Of a stretch of 64,000 nucleotides of DNA, positions 28,396-35,779 are shown one piece after another. The position numbers and the translations under genes were made by a program. Numbering within the stretch: the stretch's first letter is position 1; each line of letters starts with the position of its first letter. Source of the stretch: Duganella lactea (lineage in GTDB: Bacteria > Pseudomonadota > Gammaproteobacteria > Burkholderiales > Burkholderiaceae_D); the NCBI RefSeq assembly GCF_009857505.1, contig NZ_WWCP01000005.1, forward strand, positions 124,001-188,000, read 5' to 3'. Below the pieces are notes generated by a model. It did no database searches. It was not told the DNA's origin and saw only the letters and a program-made list of their open reading frames with translations.

Positions 28396-28782
28396 GTGCC
28401 TTACGTCTACACCAAAGTCGAGGATCTGGAGGGGACGGAGCCCGTTGGAACGCGTCAGTGTGTTGCGCTTGTCCAGCACTACGCGAAGGTTCCCGTCTCG
28501 TCCGCCTGGCGAGAGGGGCTGCATGTGGTTGATGCCGCCACGCTGAAGAAAGGTACCGCCATAGCGACCTTTGTGAACGGCCGCTACCCCAACAGGGATC
28601 ATGGCAATCACGCAGCCTTCTTCCTGCGATATGGTCCTAACGGCATATGGATAATGGACCAGTGGAAGCATGATAAAAAGACAGCGGTATCGTCACGGTT
28701 TATTCCACGGCGCGGCAAGACTAAGAGTGGCGCCTATGTTCGTCCGAGTGACAACGCGGATTCCTTCTTCGTCATCGAATAA
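28396..28782 (+). CDS. BPSL0067-family putative cysteine amidase/peptidase
   Basis: A 128-residue protein matching the BPSL0067 family pattern. Cys22 in TRQCVALVQ, His72 in DHGNHAAFF and Asp88 in IWIMDQW have the order and spacing of an NlpC/P60-CHAP-like Cys-His-acid triad, suggesting cleavage of peptidoglycan peptides or another amide. There is no signal peptide, as expected for a protein delivered by a type VI-like route. The GTG at 28396 is chosen for its GGGAGG site six bases upstream; the frame extends upstream to 28318 without a plausible start signal. The next gene, 13 bases downstream, is a periplasmic partner, so this may be an effector with its immunity protein (inference). No secretion genes are nearby. 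Confidence 0.75.
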   Translation: MPYVYTKVEDLEGTEPVGTRQCVALVQHYAKVPVSSAWREGLHVVDAATLKKGTAIATFVNGRYPNRDHGNHAAFFLRYGPNGIWIMDQWKHDKKTAVSSRFIPRRGKTKSGAYVRPSDNADSFFVIE

Positions 28783-28794
28783 CAGGAGCAGACC

Positions 28795-29217
28795 ATGTTT
28801 ATCAAGAGACTGATGTTTGCGTCCCTGATTGTGTCCCCGATGCTGGTTTCAGCGGCAACAGTGCAGTGCCCGGCATTTATTCCTGCCTCCGCCATCCAGT
28901 TAAGTGACACCCAAGCTGGCTGGGTGCCCTATGTTGCATCGCCGTTGTATCTGCACGCCGCCGCACCAATGTCCGGACCGCCTGAAATGAAAGGCGACCT
29001 TGCAGACTTCAAGGAGTCGAGAAGCAAAAAGGAGTGGTCTTATACCTATGCCCTGGAAGGGACGTTCCCGCAAGGGAAATGGCTACAATGCACCTACGGC
29101 GAACGCAATCAGGTCACCTTGTCTCGCCGTCTGCCCGATGACACACAGGAGTGTAAATTCACTTACCGAAAGGGCGCGAAGGCCGGGCAGCACGATATAA
29201 CGACCCTGTGCAGGTAG
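28795..29217 (+). CDS. STY0301-family periplasmic protein, candidate immunity protein
   Basis: A 140-residue exported protein: signal peptide MFIKRLMFASLIVSPMLVSAA, then a small mature domain with four cysteines (near residues 25, 98, 120 and 139) that could form two disulfides, and the WLQCTYG and TYRKG segments typical of the STY0301 family. Members are often found beside amidase-type effectors. Here it directly follows a BPSL0067-like putative amidase with CAGGAG as ribosome site, so a role in protecting the periplasm from that enzyme is a fair inference. The family match is from memory of its pattern, not a search. Confidence 0.7.
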   Translation: MFIKRLMFASLIVSPMLVSAATVQCPAFIPASAIQLSDTQAGWVPYVASPLYLHAAAPMSGPPEMKGDLADFKESRSKKEWSYTYALEGTFPQGKWLQCTYGERNQVTLSRRLPDDTQECKFTYRKGAKAGQHDITTLCR

Positions 29218-29234
29218 CATCACCGCGACCGAGC

Positions 29235-29429
29235 TTAGGTTAATCTGAGCAGCAAAGCTGCAATCAGTGAGGATTGCAGTATGCCGACACTGACGACCCA
29301 TTTAACGATGTCGGTTCGGGTGTCGGCAATCTTGGCCTCAATCTCGGACTTGAGTATCGCGATCTTGTCGTCCGTTCGTTGCAGACGCGAGTCCAGAGCT
29401 TGTAGCTCTCGCATAATATCCGCAGTCAT
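29235..29429 (-). CDS. Short coiled-coil protein with C-terminal membrane helix (DUF1640-like tail)
   Basis: A 64-residue frame: an N-terminal amphipathic coiled coil (LQALDSRLQRTDDKIAILKS) and a C-terminal membrane helix (WVVSVGILQSSLIAALLLRLT). This is the usual end of CCDC90/DUF1640-type coiled-coil proteins, which in full are about 100 residues or more with a longer N-terminal part. Its start overlaps the stop of the truncated recombinase by four bases, and there is no convincing ribosome site, so it is more likely the surviving 3' part of such a gene fused to the recombinase by deletion than an intact gene. Confidence 0.45.
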   Translation of the reverse strand: MTADIMRELQALDSRLQRTDDKIAILKSEIEAKIADTRTDIVKWVVSVGILQSSLIAALLLRLT

Positions 29430-29605
29430 CTCGACGTGAATAGCAGCTTGGTAAATTCAACACGCTGCTCCATCTTTACGCTGCTGACCTGCTCCTGGTA
29501 AATCGACTGATCTGTGCAGCCCGTGCCCTTAAGCTTTGAGATTTGGTCTGCGAGACCCGCGACCTGCTCAACGGTCGAGGTGCGTGTGTAGCCGTATGTT
29601 GTCAT
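29426..29605 (-). pseudogene. Truncated serine recombinase (resolvase N-terminal fragment)
   Basis: The 59 residues from the ATG at 29605 match the start of Tn3-type resolvases/small serine recombinases: MTTYGYTRTSTVEQ holds the catalytic Ser region, followed by the ADQISKLKGTGC helix, the VSSVKMEQRVEFTKLL segment, and then an abrupt stop. The rest of the catalytic core (DRLARS region) and the helix-turn-helix are missing. An AAAGGAA ribosome site precedes the start. It is a deletion remnant and shows that a transposon or phage-like element was once here. Confidence 0.8.
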
Positions 29606-29871
29606 ACAGTTCCTTTCTATCAATAGGTTTTAGATGTGGTTAAATTATCAATAGTCTCTAAAATTAAGTGCCGTTTTGATAGTTTTTGGAGGGGGGGAGG
29701 CGACAGATCACTTGACCCTGCTCATCTGGTAACGTGGTAATGTTGCCTGTCGATTACCGATGAGTTTCCCAAGATTCGTTTGATATCCTTGAGCAAGTAG
29801 CTCAATAGCGTTTTATCCTTCGCTTTGATCAACGAAACTCATTGATTTATTAACCTTTTAGGAGATTTACG
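29606..29871. other. AT-rich intergenic stretch upstream of the orphan gene
   Basis: This 266-base stretch contains no open frame. It has a purine tract (GGAGGGGGGGAGG near 29686-29700) and a short inverted repeat CGACAG (29701-29706) with CTGTCG (29748-29753). Its low GC continues into the following gene, marking foreign DNA. Confidence 0.4.
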
Positions 29872-31062
29872 ATGCATCTTCCAAGTGAACGAATTTATAA
29901 GGAGATGCGCTCCGAAGAGGTTGGCACATGGATTGTTCCCGCGAATGGAGGGAAAGAAACAGCTTTGCTAATTAAGGCTCCGACAAATGCTCTGAAGGCA
30001 ATCGTTTCTGGCGCTAAAATGAGTATGGTTTACGCCTTCCAAGAGAGCTATCTTTGCAGTGCAATTCGGGTGTACGACGTACCTGAGGAACCTCTATTGT
30101 TGTGCAATATTCAAAGGCATGAAGAGGAACACTGCGCTCTTCGGAAAGTTGCATCCGTTGGAAAAACACCTATATTTCTTTTTAACGAGCTGGACGTTTG
30201 CGTTGCTTGGTCTGATGGCATTCTTTCGGAGGGTGACCGGATTGGATTGAATGAATTCTTGTCCAAGCACCCAATTCCGTATTCTGGCGAATACAGTGCA
30301 GAAGCAATTAAGGCCTTGGATAATTTCTGCTCAATCACAAACCAAATGACTGAGGTTCTTGCTTCCGATGTGATGGCTATTATTGAAACCCCTATTCAGT
30401 ATGGAAAGTGGGTGTCGAATATGGTTTCCTTTGCTGGAAATAATGACCTACAAACGATTGTTTTAGATGATAGAGATGAAGGCGGAGTTTTAGAAAAATC
30501 GATATGGGCTTCACTTGAATCAGTTTTCCCTTTTGGTTTGCATAAATCGCCACAAGTTAAAATTGGGAAAAAGCAGCGAGAATTGATTGATGTTGTTGCC
30601 TTTTACCAATATGGAAGTTTCTTTATTGAAGCCAAGGACTTGTCCGTGTTCGCTGCTGGATTGGATCGAACGAGAGAACGAAGAGTGCTAGGTGTTCAAA
30701 AGCAGGCGGAAAAAGCGATAGGGCAACTAGTTGGGGCTTCGAAGACTGCAAAGAGAGGGGTAGAAGCATTCAATGCTAAGGGGAGTCAGATACCTCTTGT
30801 ATTAGACAAGCCTCTTCACTGTATCGTCCTGCTGACGGAGCTGATCCATGAGGGTGACTGGACTGAAGTTGAAGACGCAATCCGCAGCGCAGCAATGGAA
30901 ACAGGTGACTATTTTCATGTTTTCGACTTGCGTGAGCTGGTAATGCTTCTTAAATGCAGTAGCGGACAGGCGCATAGACTGGATTACAATCTCATGAAGC
31001 GATTCGAACGATTCGTTGAAGCAGGGACAATTCACATCCGCAGTAGACCTGCTCCGAAATAA
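29872..31062 (+). CDS. Orphan AT-rich gene with PD-(D/E)XK nuclease-like motif
   Basis: A 396-residue protein with no signal peptide or membrane helix. I do not recognise a named family. The C-terminal half has the pattern of a PD-(D/E)XK nuclease core: Glu208 in a leading helix, Asp240 after RELID, a hydrophobic strand, then Glu253 and Lys255 in FFIEAKD, followed by a helix with QKQAEKAIGQL. The N-terminal 190 residues are of unknown type and could be a sensor or target-binding domain. GC content and codon choice are far below the surroundings (many AAA, ATT, GAA codons), indicating recent transfer. A strong AGGAG site precedes the ATG. Flanked by recombinase remnants and an IS, it may be a defence or mobile-element gene (inference). 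Confidence 0.6.
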   Translation: MHLPSERIYKEMRSEEVGTWIVPANGGKETALLIKAPTNALKAIVSGAKMSMVYAFQESYLCSAIRVYDVPEEPLLLCNIQRHEEEHCALRKVASVGKTPIFLFNELDVCVAWSDGILSEGDRIGLNEFLSKHPIPYSGEYSAEAIKALDNFCSITNQMTEVLASDVMAIIETPIQYGKWVSNMVSFAGNNDLQTIVLDDRDEGGVLEKSIWASLESVFPFGLHKSPQVKIGKKQRELIDVVAFYQYGSFFIEAKDLSVFAAGLDRTRERRVLGVQKQAEKAIGQLVGASKTAKRGVEAFNAKGSQIPLVLDKPLHCIVLLTELIHEGDWTEVEDAIRSAAMETGDYFHVFDLRELVMLLKCSSGQAHRLDYNLMKRFERFVEAGTIHIRSRPAPK

Positions 31063-31095
31063 TTGCGGTTTTTGCTTTGCCCAGATCACTGCATA

Positions 31096-31220
31096 TTACG
31101 GATCTTCAAGGAATGGTTCTGCTACTGTGGCGCCAGTCTTCCCAAAGCTGAAGTAGCAGGACTGGCATACGAAGTTGTCGAGGATGTTCTCATCGATTAA
31201 TTCACCCAGCGCCGCGAGCC
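31096..31220 (-). pseudogene. Open-frame tail abutting the IS, unrecognised gene remnant
   Basis: Reading minus strand from the IS edge, about 39 codons stay open (…GELIDENILDNFVCQSC…) and end at a TAA at 31096-31098. It may be the 3' end of a gene cut by the IS or by a deletion next to it. It does not resemble the C-terminus expected for the integrase whose start lies on the other side of the IS. Support is weak. Confidence 0.3.
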
Positions 31221-31238
31221 TGTAAGAATTTCTGTGTG
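31221..31238 (+). repeat. Left terminal inverted repeat of the IS
   Basis: Eighteen bases TGTAAGAATTTCTGTGTG, matching the right end at 17 positions. Confidence 0.9.
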
Positions 31239-31275
31239 AAACGGGGTCATGAAATAATACCGAAAGGGATGTTCC

Positions 31276-32538
31276 ATGACCGACACGATGACCACCAAGA
31301 AACCCCGCAAGAAGAAAGAGCCGTATCCATTCCCAGTTGAGCTGATCGACCAGCTGCTGGCCCAAGTTCAGGACAAGAACGCCGAGTCTATCCTCGGTGA
31401 GTCTGGCTTGGTCGGCCAGCTCAAGAAGATGCTCGCCGAGCGGATGCTGGCGGCCGAATTGACACATCACTTGGCCAACGAGGACGCGACGAGCAAGAAT
31501 CATAGAAACGGCACCACGCCCAAGAAGGTTCTGGCGCCGGGCGGCGAACTGCACCTCGACATTCCACGTGACCGCCTGTCCAGCTTTGAGCCGCAGTTGG
31601 TGGCCAAAGGCCAGCGGCGCATGCCGGGCTTCGATGATCATGTGATCAGCATGTATGCACGCGGCATGAGCGTGCGCGAGATCCAGGGGCACCTGTTGGA
31701 GCTGTACGGCACCGAGGTGTCGCCGATGCTGATCTCGACCATCACGGACGAGGTGATCGAGGAAGTCACCCAGTGGCAGCAACGTCCGCTGGAAACGATG
31801 TACCCGATTGTCTACTTTGACGCCTTGCGCCTGAAAATCCGCGACGAGGGCACTGTCAAGAACAAGGCCGTCTACCTGGCGCTGGGCATCCGCGCCGACG
31901 GCCGCAAGGAGGTGCTGGGGCTGTGGATCGAGCAGACCGAGGGCGCCAAGTTCTGGTTGAAGGTATTTAACGAGCTCAAGAACCGTGGACTGGACGATAT
32001 CCTGATCGCCGTCGTTGACGGCCTGCGCGGCTTCCCTGATGCCATTGAGGCGGTGTATCCACAGGCACAGATCCAGACCTGCATTGTGCACCTGATCCGC
32101 AACTCGACCACGCTGGCGGCCTGGAAGGACCGCAAGGAACTGGCTGCGGCCCTGAAACCCGTCTACCAAGCCGCCAATGCCGACCTGGCCGCGGCGGCAC
32201 TGGACGAATTTGAAGCCGGGCCATGGGGTAAGAAATTCCCGACCGTGGCGGCCATGTGGCGGCGCCAGTGGCAGCAGGTGATTCCGTTCTTTGCCTACCC
32301 GCCAGAGGTGCGCACCATCATATACACTACGAACGCCATCGAGAGCCTGCATATGCGCCTGCGAAAGATCGTCAAGAATCGTGGTCATTTCCCCAGCGAT
32401 GAGGCGGCGACCAAGCTGCTGTTCCTGGCCTTGCGTAATATCGAAAAAGATTGGAAGATGCCGCAGCGGACTTGGAAGCTGGCGGCCAATCAGTTTGCCA
32501 TTATGTTTGGCGAACGCTTCACAAACGCGATTAACTAA
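31276..32538 (+). CDS. IS256-family DDE transposase
   Basis: A 420-residue full-length mutator-type transposase. The DDE triad is intact: Asp in YFDALRLKIRD, Asp in VVDGLRGFPDA, and Glu in TTNAIESLHMRLRK, with the family signature around CIVHLIRNS between the second Asp and the Glu. The N-terminal region (about residues 30-100) carries the DNA-binding MLAAELTHHL segment. The ATG at 31276 is preceded by AAAGGGA. With intact ends and gene the element looks capable of movement. Confidence 0.95.
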   Translation: MTDTMTTKKPRKKKEPYPFPVELIDQLLAQVQDKNAESILGESGLVGQLKKMLAERMLAAELTHHLANEDATSKNHRNGTTPKKVLAPGGELHLDIPRDRLSSFEPQLVAKGQRRMPGFDDHVISMYARGMSVREIQGHLLELYGTEVSPMLISTITDEVIEEVTQWQQRPLETMYPIVYFDALRLKIRDEGTVKNKAVYLALGIRADGRKEVLGLWIEQTEGAKFWLKVFNELKNRGLDDILIAVVDGLRGFPDAIEAVYPQAQIQTCIVHLIRNSTTLAAWKDRKELAAALKPVYQAANADLAAAALDEFEAGPWGKKFPTVAAMWRRQWQQVIPFFAYPPEVRTIIYTTNAIESLHMRLRKIVKNRGHFPSDEAATKLLFLALRNIEKDWKMPQRTWKLAANQFAIMFGERFTNAIN

Positions 32539-32552
32539 AACCCGGCCCCGCA

Positions 32553-32570
32553 CACACAGAATTTCTTACA
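32553..32570 (-). repeat. Right terminal inverted repeat of the IS
   Basis: Reads TGTAAGAAATTCTGTGTG on the minus strand; one mismatch to the left end. It reads on as the last codons of the interrupted integrase frame. Confidence 0.9.
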
Positions 32571-32714
32571 CGTCCCGGCAAAGCGATAGTTCATTCGCCA
32601 GTATTTACCTGCTGCCTTCACAAGCAGGAACATGCCTTGTCCATCGGTGTACTTATCGCCTGCTGGCGCACCACTGTGTTTGACTTGGCGAACGAAGGTG
32701 TCCGTTAAGGCCAT
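32571..32714 (-). pseudogene. Tyrosine integrase, N-terminal fragment cut by the IS
   Basis: From the ATG at 32714 (GGAG eight bases upstream) the frame reads MALTDTFVRQVKHSGAPAGD, then KYTDGQGMFLLVKAAGKYWR and MNYRFAG, which is the DUF4102 arm-binding N-terminus of P4-type phage integrases, then runs into the IS right end and stops. The catalytic domain with the R-H-R-Y residues is absent. It lies 174 bases downstream of tRNA-Leu and on the same strand, the usual place and direction for an integrase that uses a tRNA 3' end as attachment site. Confidence 0.88.
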
Positions 32715-32819
32715 TGGTTTCTCCTGTTGGTACTTATTTGAGATTGGAAAGAAGTACCAACAAAAATGCCATGAAAATGTTGGTATCTGATGCTATCCGG
32801 TTGGAAAGCTTTGGACAAG

Positions 32820-32853
32820 AAAAAACCCGCTGCCCTATGAGGGGAGCGGGTTT
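32820..32853 (-). terminator. Terminator downstream of tRNA-Leu
   Basis: On the minus strand AAACCCGCT with CCCC pairs with GGG and AGCGGGTTT, then a run of T residues. It lies 34 bases after the tRNA 3' end and ends its transcript before the integrase fragment. Confidence 0.8.
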
Positions 32854-32887
32854 CTTGGATTGGGTCGGATTGCGTAATACAGACTGT

Positions 32888-32973
32888 TGGTGCCCCGGGC
32901 CGGAATCGAACCGGCACGCCTTGCGGCGGCGGATTTTGAGTCCGCTGCGTCTACCAATTCCACCACCGAGGCA
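32888..32973 (-). tRNA. tRNA-Leu (anticodon CAA)
   Basis: An 86-base type II tRNA including encoded CCA. The acceptor arms TGCCTCG and CGGGGCA pair with one G-U; the D arm contains GGTGGTGGAATTGGTAGAC; the anticodon stem GCGGA/TCCGC encloses CTCAAAA, giving anticodon CAA for UUG codons; a long variable arm and a standard TGCCGGTTCGATTCCGGC T arm follow. A leucine tRNA is a common target for integrases, which fits the fragment downstream. Confidence 0.96.
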
Positions 32974-33114
32974 GGTGTATTGCAATGCGACCCGCATTAT
33001 CACTCATTTGGAGGTGCCCCGCAACCCTGTCAGCCAATTTTGTCTTTTTGGTAAATTGTCCTGCTGGCGCACGTCTCTGGATTTCGCCGCCGGTTCGGCT
33101 CCAACAACGACAGC

Positions 33115-35013
33115 TCAAGCCGCCCTCTTCAGCGGCTGTTGCTGCTCCAGTAGCGCGAACAGCTGGTCTTTCGATAGGACGTACTGCTCCATCAGCACGC
33201 CCTGCAGTGCTTCGATTTGCCCGCGATAGTCGGCGATCGCGCGCAGGGTGTAGCTGTACAGCTCGTCCGCCTTGGCCTCTACCTGGCCGAGGCCGGCTTC
33301 CTTGTCCTTGAACTGGCTGTGGTCGATCTTCGAGCGCGAGTACATCGATAGTTTGTTGACCATCAGGTCCAGCATCGAGGTGGCTTTTTCGATGTCGTTC
33401 TGGCTGCCGACCGAGATGCCGCGCGCGCCGTAGAACAGTTCTTCCGCCGCCACGCCGCCGTACAGCTGAATGACGTCGTGTTCCAGTTCCTCCAGCGTGC
33501 GCAGGGCCATGTCGTCCGAGGCCGACAGCACGTAGCCGAGCGCGCCCAGCTTGGACACCGATTCGGTCGAGATCTTCAGAAACGGCGAGCGCGCCTTGAC
33601 CTCGGCCAGCGTCATGCCGGCGCGTAGCCACGGGTCGATCTGCATGAAGAAGTGGCCCAGCTCGTGCAGGGCGACCCGTTCGCGCTGCCGCGTTTTCTCG
33701 GCGGTGGTGGCGCGGTCGGTCAGGCCGATGGTGGCGCGTTCGAAGGCGCGGAACATCAGGTCGGTGTTGATGATCTGCTTTTCCTGGATCGACAGCATGC
33801 TGGCGCGCTCGACCACTGTCTGCAGCAGGGCAGGGCTGAGGTTGGCGGTGATCTCGGCCACGTGGTCGAGATTCAACTCTTGCCAATCGACGCAGCCCTC
33901 GGCCTTGCGCGACAGGAAGGAGCGCAGCAGTTCGCGCCGCTCGTGCTTGTTCGGCAAGCGGAAGTTGATCTTGACCGAGAAGCGCCGCAGCATCGCTTCG
34001 TCCATGCGCGTCGAGCTGTCGTCGAAGTTGGAGGCCACCACCCAGATCACGCCGTCGCCCTGGTCGCTGCGCACGCCGTCGAGCAGGCCCAGCAGGGTGT
34101 TGGCGGTGTCGTCTTCCCATTTCTTTTCGCCACGGCCGCGCGGCATGAACAGGCTTTGCGCTTCGTCGAGGAAGATGATGCACTGGCCGCGTGCGCGCGC
34201 CTTGCGGTGCAGCGCGTGCAGCGCCTTCGAGCCGCCGCCGATGTAGCCCGATTCCAGCGCCGAGCCGGACGCCTGGATCAGCGGGATGTTGAGCCGCTTG
34301 GCCAGGTAGCCGGCCAGCTTGGTCTTGCCGGTGCCTGCCGGCCCGGTCAGCATGACGTTGAACGGTTTGTCGATGTCGTGTTCTTTGTACAGCGCGCGGT
34401 TGCGGATCATGTCTTCCAGGTGCAGCACTTCCTGCTTGATGTCGTCCATGCCGATCAGGTCGTCCATGCTGCCGCCCAACTGGTCCGGCGTGAGCACGGT
34501 GGCGTTCAGGCCCATGCCCGGCAGGCCCTGGCGCAGCAGGAACAAGGCCAGCCCGATCAGCAGGATGTCGACCAGGTGGCGCACCACGAAGGCGGCCACG
34601 TTGGCCAGCATGCTGACGTCGTCGTCCTGCATCACCGCCTTGTGCGACGCCAGATAGTCGTCGCGGGCGATGGCATAGGGCAGGTTGTTGCGCAGCAGGA
34701 CTTCGCGCTCCAGGCTCAGGTGGGTGGTGCCCGGCACCTTGACCACATACAGCGTGTTGTCGTTCTTTAACTTGAACACGTAGCGCGGCGTTTCCGACTG
34801 CGGGGCGGCGATCAGCAGATAGGCCAGCTGCGCGCGCTTGGCCGGCAGCGCGGTGATCTGGGCGATGTCCTGGGTGCGCAGGATCGGGCTGCTGTCCTGG
34901 GGCACCTCGGCGCGCAGGCCCAGCAGCAGTGTCAGCGTGATGGTCATCGCCAGCACGGCGGCGCGGACGTAGTTGTTGCGCAGCGCGGTTTGAAGTTTAT
35001 AAAAAGCAAACAT
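33115..35013 (-). CDS. FtsH-like AAA+ ATPase/zinc metalloprotease
   Basis: A 632-residue membrane protein of the FtsH (M41) type. Two membrane helices (about residues 16-34 and 146-163) bracket a periplasmic domain. The AAA+ module has Walker A GPAGTGKTK (about 224-232), pore-loop GYIGGG, Walker B IIFLDEA, and arginine finger MLRRF. The protease part has HELGH at 450-454 and NDIEKAT as the region of the third zinc ligand. It differs from housekeeping FtsH in the pore motif (YIG rather than FVG), the GVIWVVASNFDD sensor and a shorter C-terminus, so it is a paralogue with possibly narrower substrates. The ATG at 35013 begins the hydrophobic N-terminus; a longer frame upstream has no such features. 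Confidence 0.85.
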   Translation of the reverse strand: MFAFYKLQTALRNNYVRAAVLAMTITLTLLLGLRAEVPQDSSPILRTQDIAQITALPAKRAQLAYLLIAAPQSETPRYVFKLKNDNTLYVVKVPGTTHLSLEREVLLRNNLPYAIARDDYLASHKAVMQDDDVSMLANVAAFVVRHLVDILLIGLALFLLRQGLPGMGLNATVLTPDQLGGSMDDLIGMDDIKQEVLHLEDMIRNRALYKEHDIDKPFNVMLTGPAGTGKTKLAGYLAKRLNIPLIQASGSALESGYIGGGSKALHALHRKARARGQCIIFLDEAQSLFMPRGRGEKKWEDDTANTLLGLLDGVRSDQGDGVIWVVASNFDDSSTRMDEAMLRRFSVKINFRLPNKHERRELLRSFLSRKAEGCVDWQELNLDHVAEITANLSPALLQTVVERASMLSIQEKQIINTDLMFRAFERATIGLTDRATTAEKTRQRERVALHELGHFFMQIDPWLRAGMTLAEVKARSPFLKISTESVSKLGALGYVLSASDDMALRTLEELEHDVIQLYGGVAAEELFYGARGISVGSQNDIEKATSMLDLMVNKLSMYSRSKIDHSQFKDKEAGLGQVEAKADELYSYTLRAIADYRGQIEALQGVLMEQYVLSKDQLFALLEQQQPLKRAA

Positions 35014-35386
35014 AGTGCACCATCGGGAGCATGATGCCGGGGCTGGGCGCGAGGGTGGGGCGCAGCAGCTTGGGCCGCCGTGACCGGTGCGCGAACTGGA
35101 GGCGCAACCGGGTGGGATCGATTTGGTGCCTTGCGGCAACTCATTGCGCAACTATAGACCGGTTGGCGGGTTTTGTATCACGTCGGCCCGATAAAAAGCC
35201 GTGGCGTGCAACAGCGGCCGGGCGGCGCGCCGTTTATCGCGTTTTTTTGCGCTTGGTGGCCGCGCTTTTGCGGCTCGTCGCATGCGCCGGATGTTGGCGA
35301 AAAGGTTTGTTAATCTGCACATGTCCCCGCTGCATTGATCAAGCCAGCGGTGGCGCCCCGAAACCATACAACTCCAGGAGCACACC
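35014..35386. other. Divergent intergenic region, 373 bases
   Basis: The gap separates the FtsH-like gene (minus) from a small exported protein (plus). A minus-strand -10-like TATAGT (complement of 35151-35156) could serve the protease gene with a 5' leader of about 130 bases; the -35 is weak. A CCAGGAG ribosome site for the plus gene is at about 35373-35379. No tRNA, small gene or repeat is evident. Confidence 0.35.
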
Positions 35387-35779
35387 ATGAAAACCATTCT
35401 GCTGAGCGTAGTCGCCGCCCTCACCCTGACCGCCTTGCCTGCTGTTCACGCCGACGATAGCGTCGATGTCAAAGCCCCGCGCGTGACCAAGCGCTATCTG
35501 ATGGACCAGTCGGAATTCCGCCAGTACGCCAATCGCTACCAGCTGCAAAACGGCCAGCAACTCAGCTTCAAGCAAGTGATGACGATGCGCTACGCGATCC
35601 TCGATGACGGCCAGTATGTGCGCATTTACCCCACCTCGGCCAAAACCTTTGTGTCCGACGACGGCGTGCGCTTCGAGTTCCGCGACGAGGGCGAGACGGT
35701 GGCGATCACCGATTTCGCCAAGCTGCCGATGGCCAAAGTCGTCGCCGGCAGCCCGCTGATGATGGCGGCACGCCGCTAG
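35387..35779 (+). CDS. Small exported protein of unknown function
   Basis: A 130-residue protein with a signal peptide (MKTILLSVVAALTLTALPAVHA) and a mature domain of about 108 residues with no recognised family. It has a run of short beta-like segments (YVRIYPTS, VRFEFRDEGETVAI) and no cysteine, so a small soluble periplasmic fold is likely. It starts after a clear AGGAG site. Its stop overlaps the end of the convergent membrane glycosyltransferase by four bases. Confidence 0.7.
   Translation: MKTILLSVVAALTLTALPAVHADDSVDVKAPRVTKRYLMDQSEFRQYANRYQLQNGQQLSFKQVMTMRYAILDDGQYVRIYPTSAKTFVSDDGVRFEFRDEGETVAITDFAKLPMAKVVAGSPLMMAARR

Larger units (their letters stand above)
31221..32570 (+). mobile_element. 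IS256-family insertion sequence
   Basis: A 1350-base element bounded by inverted terminal repeats: TGTAAGAATTTCTGTGTG on the left and, read on the other strand, TGTAAGAAATTCTGTGTG on the right (17 of 18 identical). It holds one transposase gene. The flanking bases (CCGCGAGCC on the left, CGTCCCGGC on the right) show no target duplication of the usual 8-9 bases, so the flanks were probably rearranged after insertion, for example by deletion or recombination between two copies. Confidence 0.93.

Noticed and set aside
31212..32579. Target-site duplication of the IS256 element
   Set aside because: The flanking 8-9 bases do not match in any register I tried.
28200..32890. A distal attachment repeat of the tRNA-Leu 3' end marking the far side of the island
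   Set aside because: I looked for a copy of the tRNA 3' sequence on both strands left of the integrase fragment and saw none; not claimed.
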